A stretch of 64,000 nt of DNA from Rhodocyclaceae bacterium (GTDB lineage: Bacteria > Pseudomonadota > Gammaproteobacteria > Burkholderiales > Rhodocyclaceae): contig VEQK01000001.1 of the NCBI GenBank assembly GCA_018883265.1, positions 41,307-105,306 on the forward strand. Reading direction: 5' to 3'. The position numbers were made by a program, and so were the translations under genes. The notes below the pieces were generated by a model. It was not told the DNA's origin, did no database searches, and was given only the letters and a program-made list of their open reading frames with translations. Shown here piece after piece: positions 1 to 7,950 of this stretch. Positions within the stretch are counted from its first letter, which is position 1. Each line of letters opens with the position of its first letter.

Positions 1-54
1 GACGATAACAACCAGAAGCTCAATGAGCGTAAAGCCCCTGCATTTTCTGTGCAA
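1..54 (-). CDS. Type II secretion pseudopilin (GspH-like), 5' fragment
   Basis: The first 18 codons of a gene leaving the window on the minus strand are visible. From a TTG at 54-52 the product reads as a short basic leader, then G followed by FTLIELLVVIV, the prepilin-peptidase cleavage site and hydrophobic helix of type IV pilin-like proteins, with Glu at position 5 of the mature chain. It lies directly behind gspG in the same frame, so it cannot begin upstream of the gspG stop, and no ATG precedes the cleavage site. In T2SS operons gspH follows gspG, hence the tentative name. The rest lies outside the window. Confidence 0.7.
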   Translation of the reverse strand, partial: MHRKCRGFTLIELLVVIV

Positions 55-60
55 GCGGGA

Positions 61-519
61 TTACCAGTTACCGATATCGCTGTCGTTTTCAGCACCGCCG
101 GGCTTGCCGTCGGCCCCTAGGCTGTAGACATCGATTTCGTTGTTATGCGTGCCCGGATTGGCATACTGGTAAGGTTTTCCCCAGGGGTCCTGCGGCAGCT
201 TGTCCAGGTAACCGCCTATTTTCCAGTTCATCGGCATCGGGTCAGACGAGGGTTTTTGCACCAGGGCATTCAGGCCCTGTTCAGTGGTGGGGTAGCGCCC
301 GGAGTCCAGTTTGTAGAGCTTAAGCGCTTGAACCAGCGTGGCGACATCATGCTTGGCAGATACGACACGAGCCTCATCAGGACGACCCATAATGCGCGGT
401 ACAACGAGCGTAGCCAGAATGCCGATGATCACAATGACAACCATGATCTCGATCAGCGTAAAGCCTTTTTGCCGGCGAATGGATTTGTTGCTAGGAGCCA
501 ATTTTTTGCAAGAAAACAT
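61..519 (-). CDS. gspG: Type II secretion major pseudopilin GspG
   Basis: Major pseudopilin of the type II secretion system; it forms the periplasmic pseudopilus that pushes folded exoproteins through the outer-membrane secretin. The protein has 152 residues. A basic leader ends at Gly19, followed by FTLIEIMVVIVIIGILATL with Glu24 (mature E5), the prepilin peptidase site and assembly helix. The C-terminal globular part has the GspG-typical stretch with D-P-W-G-K-P-Y-Q-Y and an Asp-rich end (SLGADGKPGGAENDSDIGNW) matching the family's calcium-binding loop. Length and motifs are full-family. It is first of the visible minus-strand genes and is followed immediately by a second pseudopilin. T2SS substrates may include the many hydrolase lipoproteins nearby, which is inference. 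Confidence 0.95.
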   Translation of the reverse strand: MFSCKKLAPSNKSIRRQKGFTLIEIMVVIVIIGILATLVVPRIMGRPDEARVVSAKHDVATLVQALKLYKLDSGRYPTTEQGLNALVQKPSSDPMPMNWKIGGYLDKLPQDPWGKPYQYANPGTHNNEIDVYSLGADGKPGGAENDSDIGNW

Positions 520-765
520 ATGGGTAACCTTAAAGTAATTGTGCTGATTTTAACCAAAACAATGGGAAATTATAAATAAATCTTGAAGTAAGGATGCACT
601 CCAAATCCATGAATCAAACCGCGAGCATATGACCCTTGAAGCAGCCTTATTGCTACATCGTGACCGACTACGGTTCTTCGGTGTGCGCCCGATACTTTGC
701 TTCCAGTCCAGAAGACGATTCGGCGTATAGTGTTGCAAATAAGTTAATAAATCAGGAAGCCAAGC

Positions 766-2199
766 ATGAAACGCAAACCTACCCTAATTCTTCCGGTGCT
801 TGTCGCAACAATCTCTGCCATTGTGATCGGCTGCGGTGGTGGCAGCAGCAGTCATTCATCAAATCCAGTAACCATTCAGAAAGCCAACGGCTATTACAAC
901 GTAACGCTGGACTATGCGAATACAACGCATCGTGAGATGGGGCGGCAATTGGCTTTAGCAATAAATAATGCCATGCCGGACTATGCCAAAACGGTGGATG
1001 AAGCCTTGGCCATTCAAATGGCCTATCTAGAGCTGGCGCCAATCCAACCGCCACTGAAGTTTGAGGATATCGTGAAGCGTGCCAAGGCGCTTTACGACAA
1101 TCCGGCGTTCTATCGTGATTACAAAGATGAAATCGAGGGGATGCAGACGGTTTTCAATTCGGACGTTGACAAGTTTGGTGACGGCATTTTGTCTAAAAAT
1201 GAACTGCTAGTGTTTCAACTCTTTCCGGATGTGATGCGTCCCTATTCATGTTCAGCCTCGGCAGCATTTGGTAATGCAAGTGCGAGCGGTAAGACAATTC
1301 TGGGGCGTAACCTGGACTGGGTATCTGACCTAGATGAGAGCGCCGCAAAGTTGCACTCGTTGACAGCCTTCAAGAACGGTAGCAAAACTGTCGCCAATTT
1401 CGGTATCTTGGGCCAGCTTGCCGGTGTGAGTATATTCAACACATCCCGGGTATTCGGCGCTATTCTTGACGCGGATCTTGGGGTGCCCTACCCGACAACC
1501 GCCGAACTGGCGAGCAGGCGTTCTTATATTTTTGATTTGAGGTATGCGCTCGAAAACTTCAGCACGCTCAATGGCGTATCAAATTTCATGGGCGATTCAA
1601 ACCATCTCTATGCATATAACCATCTTGTTTTTGTTGCGGACCAGACATCAGCGGGTGCGCTAGAGAATCAAGTCAACAACCCTACGGGCTTCACCGGAAA
1701 CAGGCGTCTCAGGACAGATACGTCGACGTTGCAGCCGTTGCCGGGGGATCAAACCTGGGGAATCCTCGGTGCGTTTGCGACAGTCAATGATTACCGTTTA
1801 GTGGGCAATTTCTTTACGGATCAACGCTACAACACGAGTCGATGGACGTCCTACAAGAGCAAATATGCGGGCGTTTTGACGGGGCAGAAAGTGGATGTCA
1901 ATACCATGAAAGCAATTGCAGGTTATCCCGCAGGCACGGGTGAAATGGACCAGGGTGCGATCTTCGTATCGGAGCCCCCCAAGCTAATTTCACCGAATGC
2001 CACGTACATCCCCTATTCAGTACCTGGCGCGACTGGTAATGAAGAGGTGCCACCCTACACGACAATCCAGTCAATCATAGTCGATATGGCGACCATGGAA
2101 TTTTGGGCACATTTCGTGCCACCCAAGAGCAGCGTAACTTCGGGGGTTTACCCCCCTAGGGAAGCCACCTATCAGAAGATTCCCAACCCAATCTACTGA
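766..2199 (+). CDS. Lipoprotein Ntn hydrolase (C45 / linear amide hydrolase-like)
   Basis: A 477-residue lipoprotein; the lipobox VIGC puts the lipid-modified residue at Cys23, followed by a Gly/Ser tether. Around residue 162, Y-S-C-S-A-S-A-A-F precedes a segment reading GKTILGRNLDW. This is the pattern of N-terminal-nucleophile amidohydrolases of the C45/acid-ceramidase/choloylglycine group, where Cys becomes the nucleophile after autocleavage and the G-R-N-x-D strand follows. If so, residues 24-161 would be the small chain and Cys162 starts the large chain. An EF-hand-like loop (DKFGDGILSKNE) lies just before it. The start at 766 has a good AGGAAG ribosome site. The substrate is unknown. 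It likely faces the periplasm or cell surface and appears monocistronic. Confidence 0.6.
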   Translation: MKRKPTLILPVLVATISAIVIGCGGGSSSHSSNPVTIQKANGYYNVTLDYANTTHREMGRQLALAINNAMPDYAKTVDEALAIQMAYLELAPIQPPLKFEDIVKRAKALYDNPAFYRDYKDEIEGMQTVFNSDVDKFGDGILSKNELLVFQLFPDVMRPYSCSASAAFGNASASGKTILGRNLDWVSDLDESAAKLHSLTAFKNGSKTVANFGILGQLAGVSIFNTSRVFGAILDADLGVPYPTTAELASRRSYIFDLRYALENFSTLNGVSNFMGDSNHLYAYNHLVFVADQTSAGALENQVNNPTGFTGNRRLRTDTSTLQPLPGDQTWGILGAFATVNDYRLVGNFFTDQRYNTSRWTSYKSKYAGVLTGQKVDVNTMKAIAGYPAGTGEMDQGAIFVSEPPKLISPNATYIPYSVPGATGNEEVPPYTTIQSIIVDMATMEFWAHFVPPKSSVTSGVYPPREATYQKIPNPIY

Positions 2200-2299
2200 T
2201 TTTTGGCGATGTCCTACGAGCGGCTTCTGCTTATCCAGGCGCAAGGAATTGGTGATGCCCGGCAATTCACCAGGATACTTGCGAGAATCCGTCGTGATT

Positions 2300-2313
2300 T
2301 TGATATCGGTCAA
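2300..2313. promoter_or_regulatory. Possible FNR/ANR-type site upstream of ppk2
   Basis: TTGAT-ATCG-GTCAA matches the FNR consensus TTGAT-N4-ATCAA at 9 of 10 positions, about 90 bp upstream of the ppk2 start. No convincing -10 element sits at the class II distance, so this is only a candidate. Confidence 0.25.
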
Positions 2314-2363
2314 GAAACGGTCAGTTATTCAGTGCCCCGGTTCTTGAGCTCGATGGCCTGTAG

Positions 2364-2390
2364 GGGTAGGCTTAAACATTAAGTCTACCC
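2364..2390. promoter_or_regulatory. Long inverted repeat just upstream of the ppk2 start
   Basis: Twelve bases (2364-2375) and their near-perfect reverse complement (2379-2390) are separated by only three bases (ACA). Eleven pairs are Watson-Crick and one would be G-U in RNA. The right arm ends 10 nt before the ppk2 ATG, where a ribosome site would be expected; none is evident. It could be an operator for a dimeric repressor or a 5' UTR hairpin gating translation. It has no U-tract, so it is unlikely to be the terminator of the upstream gene. Confidence 0.6.
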
Positions 2391-2400
2391 TTGAGCAACT

Positions 2401-3597
2401 ATGAATCTGAAGCAATCCCCGGCCAAAAAATCAGCCGCCAAGCGCCCCGTAAAAAGCGCCGTTAAGCCGGTTACGAATCCCATGCGTCAATCACCGAAAC
2501 CGCGTAGAGTCGGTTCGGGCGATGTGCCGCCATCAATGCGCGAATCCAGTCTGGCTGCTTACATGGCCGTTCGCGGCGAAGACGCGGCTGAAGCCCGCCA
2601 TGTAGGGGCTTTAAAGGATGTTCTTTCAGGATACATTCCGGGTAAGGCGCAGGAAGTAGCCGATAGCCTGGCTGCCATTATCGATGGCGCATCCCCAGAC
2701 GAAGTCGCTGTGCTGAAAGAAGCGCTGCTTCAGGGCGACGGAGCGGTGTCCAAAAAGGATCGACCCTCCGCTGACGAAGAGTTATCGGATGATTGGCGGG
2801 AGGGCGGTTACCCCTACAAGAATCTGATGCTTCGCAAAAGCTATGAAGCAAAAAAGTACCAGTTACAGGTTGAATTGCTGAAGCTTCAGGCCTGGGTCAA
2901 GGAAACCGGACAGAAGGTAGTGATCCTCTTTGAAGGACGGGATGCTGCCGGCAAGGGCGGCACCATCAAGCGCTTTATGGAGCATCTCAACCCGCGTGGC
3001 GCCCGCGTCGTTGCTTTGGAGAAACCTTCTGAATCAGAAAAAGGCCAGTGGTACTTCCAGCGGTACATTCAGCATTTGCCCACGAGTGGCGAGATCGTGA
3101 TGTTCGATCGATCCTGGTACAACCGTGCCGGTGTAGAACGGGTCATGGGTTTCTGTACCCAGGACGAGTACGACGACTTCATGCGGCAGGTACCCGAGTT
3201 TGAGCGGAATCTTGTCCGGAGTGGCATTCATCTCTTCAAGTTCTGGTTTTCTGTCAGCCGAAAAGAACAACGCCGCAGATTCAAAGAGCGGGAAAAGCAC
3301 CCGCTCAAGCAGTGGAAGTTATCGCCCATCGACAAAGCATCACTCGACAAATGGGATGATTACACCATGGCTAAAGAAGGAATGTTCTTTGCAACCGATA
3401 CGGCCGACGCACCGTGGATCGTGATCAAGTCGGATTGTAAGAAGCGAGCCCGTCTGAATGCCATGCGCTACGTACTGCATCGGTTGGCATACGACCAGAA
3501 AGATTCGGAAAGAATCGGTTCGGTTGACCCCTTAATCGTAGGCCGTGCCAATGTCGTCTACGAAAAAGCGGAGGGCGTCGATAAGCCATTGCTGTAG
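2401..3597 (+). CDS. ppk2: Polyphosphate kinase 2 (PPK2)
   Basis: Polyphosphate:nucleoside (di)phosphate phosphotransferase, cytoplasmic, transferring phosphate between polyP and nucleotides. The 398-residue chain has a Lys/Pro/Ala-rich basic N-terminus (residues 1-40) and a helical region, then the PPK2 P-loop kinase fold. The Walker A sequence GRDAAGKGG is near residue 179, the Walker B/DRSWYNR motif near 236, followed by G-V-E-R-V-M-G-F, and the Arg/Lys-rich lid (KEREKHPLKQWKLSPID) near 300. All catalytic motifs are intact and the length fits a one-domain PPK2 with an N-terminal extension. Whether it prefers ADP, GDP or AMP cannot be read from sequence alone. It is monocistronic and its start is preceded by a strong inverted repeat (2364-2390). 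Confidence 0.93.
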   Translation: MNLKQSPAKKSAAKRPVKSAVKPVTNPMRQSPKPRRVGSGDVPPSMRESSLAAYMAVRGEDAAEARHVGALKDVLSGYIPGKAQEVADSLAAIIDGASPDEVAVLKEALLQGDGAVSKKDRPSADEELSDDWREGGYPYKNLMLRKSYEAKKYQLQVELLKLQAWVKETGQKVVILFEGRDAAGKGGTIKRFMEHLNPRGARVVALEKPSESEKGQWYFQRYIQHLPTSGEIVMFDRSWYNRAGVERVMGFCTQDEYDDFMRQVPEFERNLVRSGIHLFKFWFSVSRKEQRRRFKEREKHPLKQWKLSPIDKASLDKWDDYTMAKEGMFFATDTADAPWIVIKSDCKKRARLNAMRYVLHRLAYDQKDSERIGSVDPLIVGRANVVYEKAEGVDKPLL

Positions 3598-3605
3598 CGG
3601 GCGGT

Positions 3606-3645
3606 TTCCTGCGTCAGGCCTGAGGGATCCGGATTGGCGCAGGAA
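3606..3645 (+). terminator. Stem-loop behind ppk2
   Basis: TTCCTGCG (3606-3613) and CGCAGGAA (3638-3645) form an 8-bp stem 9 nt behind the ppk2 stop. The loop is long (24 nt) and only AATTTAA follows instead of a run of T, so this is a weak intrinsic terminator candidate. Confidence 0.3.
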
Positions 3646-3677
3646 TTTAATGGGCCAGAATTGCTGCAAAGCAACAA

Positions 3678-3722
3678 TTGTCAGTATTTGTCAGCATCTT
3701 TCTGCCCCAGTTTTGCTAGGAT
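3678..3722 (+). promoter_or_regulatory. TGTCAG tandem-repeat promoter element upstream of the esterase
   Basis: Two TTGTCAG copies with a 10-bp period occupy 3678-3694. The second copy's TTGTCA resembles a -35, and 23 bases after it comes TAGGAT (3717-3722), a -10-like hexamer. The same repeat with similar spacing recurs at 7307 and 13574. One-turn direct repeats of this kind are typical of OmpR/PhoB-family response regulators, though the period is 10, not the 11 of E. coli Pho boxes. The 5' UTR to the esterase would be about 200 nt. Confidence 0.5.
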
Positions 3723-3927
3723 CCAGAAAACTCGCTTTCGTTTAGTGCAACAATGAAAAAAGCTCTTTTCGTTGCCTGGTATTCGGATGCCTGTTGATCA
3801 CATAGCAGTCGTATCACGCGATAGTTCACTGCCGCGGTTGCTAAACTTTAACGATATGAGCTGTCTAAAACCCTCATGAAACTCGGCATTAAAACAACCG
3901 TCTAACAATCCTGCGAGTGTTTAGATT

Positions 3928-5670
3928 ATGAAGTTACAAAAGATAGCGGCGATTTTGACTGCGACATTACTGCTGGCAGGTTGCGGTGGCTCTGGCGATA
4001 GTGCATCGCGTCCTACGGTAACGACACAAAATGGCCAGGTCGTTGGTGTCGAGAGAAATGGCGCCAATGAATATCGTGGCATACCTTATGCTACGGCTGA
4101 GCGCTGGGCGCTGCCTGTGCCGGCAGCTGCATGGAGTGCACCTCTGGATGCCACCAACTTTGGGCCGGCCTGTCCCCAGACGGCTCGATTTAATCTGACC
4201 GAAGCCAGTGCCGATGAAAACTGCCTGAGCATTAACGTCAGTACACCTACGCATGTCGCCCCCGGTGAGAAATTACCGGTCTTTGTGTGGATCCATGGCG
4301 GTGCGTTCATCGGTGGGGCGTCTAACCTGTATCGACTAGACAAGCTCGCCAGAGAAGGGCGAATGGTCGTGGTCTCCATGAACTATCGCATCGGGGCTTT
4401 AGGTTTTATGCCCAACCCAGCATTTCAAGTGACTAATAGTGCGGGAAGCTTTAACGGTAACTTCGGGCTGGAGGATCAGCGACTGGCCATGCGCTGGGTG
4501 CAGCAGAATATCGGGGCCTTTGGTGGCGATAAAAACAACGTCACGGTCGCCGGCGAATCTGCTGGTGCCGGGTCCGTCTGTACGCATCTGAGCGCGCCAA
4601 CGCAGGTGGCAGGGTTATTCCAAAAGGCTGTTATTCAGAGTTTCGGGTGCATGACAGATCTGAGAACCGTAACCCAGTCTCAGGAACCCGGTCTGGCGAG
4701 TGTGTTCATGCAAAATGAACTTTGCCCTGCAGAAAGCACATCGGCAGCGGTGCTGGCCTGTATGCGCAGCAAATCGGTCGCGCAGATTCTTGCCGCTCAG
4801 GAGAAATACACAGACAGCCATCCATTCGACACCATGCCATTCTGGCCAGTGACTGGTAGTTCGACAGAGGCAAACACCACCGTGCCGACCTCATTCAAAG
4901 CCGCTTTGACCAACAATACGTTGGTGACTGTCCCGATGATTTATGGTGGGACGCAGAGCGAGCTGGACTTGTATGTGGGGTATTACTGGCAGGCCAATAA
5001 TTATTCGGTGACAACACAACCGGGTATCGATGCCCTGCTGTCTATCTTTTACATGGGGGATGAGAGCCGAATCAACGCTATAAAAACGCGTTACCCCGGG
5101 TTGAGTAATTTTGATAATTTCACTGCAGCCAAAACGCTCGGCACGGCTGTGTCAGATTACAACCCGGCGGCAGGCATCAATAATTGCACCTATCTCCAAA
5201 CGTCGAATGCCATCAAGAACAACCATGGTGGGCGTTATGCCGCCAACCCGATTTATCAATTTGAATTTGCAGACCCGGATGCGCCGGTCTGCGGGGTAGG
5301 TATTGCAGAACCCTGCCCGCCTTTTGTAATGACGGGCCCGGTCCATTCCTCTGAACTCAATTATTTTTTCCCGAATTTGTCTAATACGGCGGCAATTAAT
5401 GCACCGAATCTGAAGCCAAAGTCGCAAATCCTGGCAGACCAGATGGTGGCTTATTGGGCGCAGTTTGCCGCTACGGGTAACCCGAACAAGGCTGGCTTAG
5501 CCGATTGGCCGGTCTATAACGGAAGCACGGGGTCAAATAATGTCCTCAGGTTCATGCCGGGGGCGATCGCTACATTCGATGCTGACGCAGAACACCAGTG
5601 CTCCTCGTTCTGGTCTAATACCGCTTATGACCCACCCATGTATCGATTGCCGAATGCGCCACCATTCTAG
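3928..5670 (+). CDS. Type-B carboxylesterase lipoprotein
   Basis: Carboxylesterase of the type-B (cholinesterase/PnbA) alpha/beta-hydrolase family, hydrolysing carboxylic esters outside the cytoplasm. It has 580 residues; the signal peptide ends at LLAGC with lipid-modified Cys19 and a short Gly/Ser tether. Family landmarks are present in order: early N-E-Y-R-G-I-P-Y-A, E-D-C-L-type region (DENCLSINV), oxyanion loop HGGAFIGG, nucleophile elbow GESAGAGS with Ser211, and the histidine in GPVHSSELNYFF (His473). The family's normal length and an intact triad suggest an active enzyme. The substrate is not predictable. The gene ends head-to-head with the phosphoesterase gene, the two stop codons sharing the palindrome CTAG at 5667-5670. 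Confidence 0.9.
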   Translation: MKLQKIAAILTATLLLAGCGGSGDSASRPTVTTQNGQVVGVERNGANEYRGIPYATAERWALPVPAAAWSAPLDATNFGPACPQTARFNLTEASADENCLSINVSTPTHVAPGEKLPVFVWIHGGAFIGGASNLYRLDKLAREGRMVVVSMNYRIGALGFMPNPAFQVTNSAGSFNGNFGLEDQRLAMRWVQQNIGAFGGDKNNVTVAGESAGAGSVCTHLSAPTQVAGLFQKAVIQSFGCMTDLRTVTQSQEPGLASVFMQNELCPAESTSAAVLACMRSKSVAQILAAQEKYTDSHPFDTMPFWPVTGSSTEANTTVPTSFKAALTNNTLVTVPMIYGGTQSELDLYVGYYWQANNYSVTTQPGIDALLSIFYMGDESRINAIKTRYPGLSNFDNFTAAKTLGTAVSDYNPAAGINNCTYLQTSNAIKNNHGGRYAANPIYQFEFADPDAPVCGVGIAEPCPPFVMTGPVHSSELNYFFPNLSNTAAINAPNLKPKSQILADQMVAYWAQFAATGNPNKAGLADWPVYNGSTGSNNVLRFMPGAIATFDADAEHQCSSFWSNTAYDPPMYRLPNAPPF

Positions 5671-7241
5671 AAATTAAATGCATTGGTCAGGTCGCCAAAG
5701 CCTTTGCGGGCACCCGATAAAATTTCTAGTCCAAATCGACGTGAGATGAATTGATGGATCGACCCGATGTCGTATTCGGTATGGTCCACAAAACCTCTCT
5801 TGGCATAAGGCGAGATGATGATGGCCGGAATACGTGTGCCCGGGCCCCAATAGTCGACTTTGGGGGGTTTGGCGTGGTCATAGAATCCGCCATTTTCATC
5901 GTAGGTAACGATGATCGCCATCTTTCCCCACTGCGGGCTGGCTTGTAGTTTCTGAATCAGATCCGCGATGTGGTCGTCACCTTGGCGAATTGTTGCGTAG
6001 CCCGCGTGCTGGGTATCAACACCTGCCGGCTTAAAAAAGACCACCTGGGGTAGCTTTCCTGCCGCGATGTCGGCAACAAGGTCTTCATAATCCTTTAAAT
6101 GTTCAGCTCGTTGTTTCTTGCCTTGTTCGGTTTTCGGGGTAAATCGGTTGTAGTAGTTAAAAGGCTGGTGGTGGGATTGGAAGGCCAATGGGTCGCTGTA
6201 GATGGTTGAATAATCGCTCAAAGCAAGATTCCAGCCGCCGCTATACCATTTCCAGCTAATGCCTTTCTCGGTCAACCGATCGCCAATGGTTGCCTCGGTG
6301 GATGGTGGTAAAGGGATGGCCCCTTCGTTGGCAGGAGCGGGGTTTGCGATCAACCAGTCCGGGCTGCTTTGATCTTCTGTTGGTGGTGGCGTGAAACTTG
6401 GTTGGAACGCAGGTTGAGTGGTGTTGATGGCGTAGTAGCGGCCATTGATCTCAGGTGAAAGATTGCGGTCACTGATATAACGTGGCGCTGAAACTAGGGC
6501 GCTGTCTGCATTAGCCAGCGCCAAGCTTGGAATACCCGTTACTGCAGTGATAATGGCATCAAGGATTGAAATGCGCTTTTGCGGTACAGGCGCAATATCC
6601 GCATTCCAGCGGGGCGTACAGAGGCAAACCAGGTATTGATGGTTCTGAAATGAACCGCCGAAGGTGCCCTGAAAGAATTTATCAGCAAGCGTGTATTGCT
6701 GCGCGAGCTTCCACATTTTCATGGAAGAGCCATCGTAATAACCCATCGATAGGCCGCCAGCGTCTGAATAGGCAGCAAATTTATTATTCTTACCGCCGTT
6801 GATCTGCATCTGGTTGTTGTAGAAGCGATGCACCAGATCAGGGCCGGCGATGCTGAGTGGGTCGACATTACCCACTTTGTCGCCGGTAATCTCAAAGGGT
6901 TTGTTGGGTAACCCCTCAATCCATGCCCACTGGGTATCGGTTGTATTCCAGACTTTAGGCAACGAGGGCAGGACAGAACCGTCCCTATCTAGCTGGATAT
7001 AGAGTTCTGGATTTGCCAGGGCGTTATCAATGCCATCGGCGCCGGGGAACTTGCCGTACAGTGTATCGAAGGCACGGTTTTCAGCATAGATCACCACAAT
7101 CGTGTCGATGTTGGCTTTTAGCTGTGTCGTCGTATCATGAGATGAGGCTGAACTACCGCCACAGCCGGAGAGCATGAAAATCGTGGCCAAAACGGTCGGC
7201 AGAATAAAGCGTCTCTTGTAAATACTCACTTGATGCTCCAA
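5667..7241 (-). CDS. Phosphoesterase-family lipoprotein (AcpA / phospholipase C-like)
   Basis: Member of the alkaline-phosphatase-superfamily phosphoesterases that includes bacterial phospholipase C and acid phosphatase AcpA. It has 524 residues. A signal peptide with lipobox MLSGC (Cys27) and a Gly/Ser tether precede the domain. The opening IVVIYAENRAFDTLYGKFPG carries the Asn/Glu metal and nucleophile region of the family; near the C-terminus are VTYDENGGFYDHAKPP and R-I-P-A-I-I-I-S-P-Y, both hallmark segments. It probably releases phosphate or head groups from organic phosphoesters at the cell surface or in the periplasm. It is transcribed away from the molybdenum hydroxylase operon. Substrate specificity is unresolved. 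Confidence 0.85.
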   Translation of the reverse strand: MEHQVSIYKRRFILPTVLATIFMLSGCGGSSASSHDTTTQLKANIDTIVVIYAENRAFDTLYGKFPGADGIDNALANPELYIQLDRDGSVLPSLPKVWNTTDTQWAWIEGLPNKPFEITGDKVGNVDPLSIAGPDLVHRFYNNQMQINGGKNNKFAAYSDAGGLSMGYYDGSSMKMWKLAQQYTLADKFFQGTFGGSFQNHQYLVCLCTPRWNADIAPVPQKRISILDAIITAVTGIPSLALANADSALVSAPRYISDRNLSPEINGRYYAINTTQPAFQPSFTPPPTEDQSSPDWLIANPAPANEGAIPLPPSTEATIGDRLTEKGISWKWYSGGWNLALSDYSTIYSDPLAFQSHHQPFNYYNRFTPKTEQGKKQRAEHLKDYEDLVADIAAGKLPQVVFFKPAGVDTQHAGYATIRQGDDHIADLIQKLQASPQWGKMAIIVTYDENGGFYDHAKPPKVDYWGPGTRIPAIIISPYAKRGFVDHTEYDIGSIHQFISRRFGLEILSGARKGFGDLTNAFNF

Positions 7242-7306
7242 TCGTTTTTTCGAAGTCTAACCGAACCAACTAAGAAGGTATCCTGGCCGGCTGAGATCGG
7301 CTGAAA

Positions 7307-7352
7307 ATGTCAGTATTCGTCAGGGTTTGCAATGCAATTAACTGCCTAGTTT
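7307..7352 (+). promoter_or_regulatory. TGTCAG tandem-repeat promoter element before the Mo hydroxylase operon
   Basis: ATGTCAGTATTCGTCAG (7307-7323) repeats the element at 3678 and 13574 with one change. A -10-like TAGTTT lies at 7347-7352, 24 bases after TCGTCA. Orientation matches the plus-strand 2Fe-2S gene at 7492, giving a leader of about 140 nt. Confidence 0.45.
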
Positions 7353-7491
7353 ATGTAACATAGGCCTGATAAGTTCTCGATACATATTGTGAAGTACATA
7401 AGTTACTTGCCAGGGTAGCGTGTTAATAACAAAAGCGGCGTGAGCGCTTCGTGCCTTTTGATGTATTTCAGTTTACAGATGGAGCTTTTAA

Positions 7492-7941
7492 ATGATCACA
7501 TTTAATCTGAACAGAAAGAAGGTTGAGGTTGATGTTGAGCCAGAGACACCTTTGTTATGGGTTTTACGCGAACAGCTAGACTGTACTGGAACAAAATATG
7601 GTTGTGGTATCGGCATGTGCGGCGCTTGTACGGTCATTCTTGATGGAGAAGCAACCCGAAGTTGTTTGATGCCGATCGGTGTTGTCAATGGCAAAAACGT
7701 TGAAACGATTGAAGGCCTTGAACAGGACGGACGGTTGTCGAAAATTCAGCAAGCCTGGATAAAGAATCAGGTGCCGCAGTGTGGCTATTGCCAGTCTGGC
7801 ATGGTGATGGCAACAACAGCCCTAATACGGCGAAGCCCGAACCCCACGGATGCTGAAATCGAGGCTGCGATCACAAACATCTGCCGATGTGGCACTTTCC
7901 AGCAAGTGCGTTTAGCGATCCACTCTATTACCAAGGCCTAA
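7492..7941 (+). CDS. 2Fe-2S subunit of an IorAB-type molybdenum hydroxylase
   Basis: Small iron-sulfur subunit that passes electrons from the molybdenum site, as in isoquinoline 1-oxidoreductase and related aldehyde dehydrogenases. It has 149 residues with two [2Fe-2S] centres. The plant-ferredoxin-like one is ligated by Cys38, Cys43, Cys46 and Cys58 (GCGIGMCGACTV then C); the helical-domain one by Cys97, Cys100, Cys131 and Cys133 (QCGYCQSGM and ICRCG). All eight ligands and the Gln before CGYC that contacts the pterin are present. There is no signal peptide; it is presumably co-exported with its Tat-bearing partner 9 bp downstream. First gene of a four-gene operon behind a TGTCAG promoter element. 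Confidence 0.93.
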   Translation: MITFNLNRKKVEVDVEPETPLLWVLREQLDCTGTKYGCGIGMCGACTVILDGEATRSCLMPIGVVNGKNVETIEGLEQDGRLSKIQQAWIKNQVPQCGYCQSGMVMATTALIRRSPNPTDAEIEAAITNICRCGTFQQVRLAIHSITKA

Positions 7942-7950
7942 GGAAGACCC

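Larger units (their letters stand above)
3598..3927. other. 330-bp intergenic region between ppk2 and the esterase gene
   Basis: This is the only gap above 300 bp without a gene. It holds an inverted repeat behind ppk2 (3606-3613 with 3638-3645), a tandem TTGTCAG element with a spaced -10-like hexamer (3678-3722), and a weak stem formed by GCAAC/GTTGC at 3747-3775. A 14-codon frame starting ATGAAAAAAGCT at 3753 lacks a ribosome site and is not called. The remainder shows nothing recognisable. Confidence 0.7.

Noticed and set aside
3678..3694. Classical Pho box
   Set aside because: The E. coli PhoB box has TGTCA repeats with an 11-bp period; here the period is 10 bp and the sequence is TGTCAG. 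A related response regulator is possible but the Pho assignment is not supported.
3753..3797. 14-codon frame (M-K-K-A-L-F...) as a leader peptide
   Set aside because: No ribosome site and no attenuator-like structure linked to the esterase gene.
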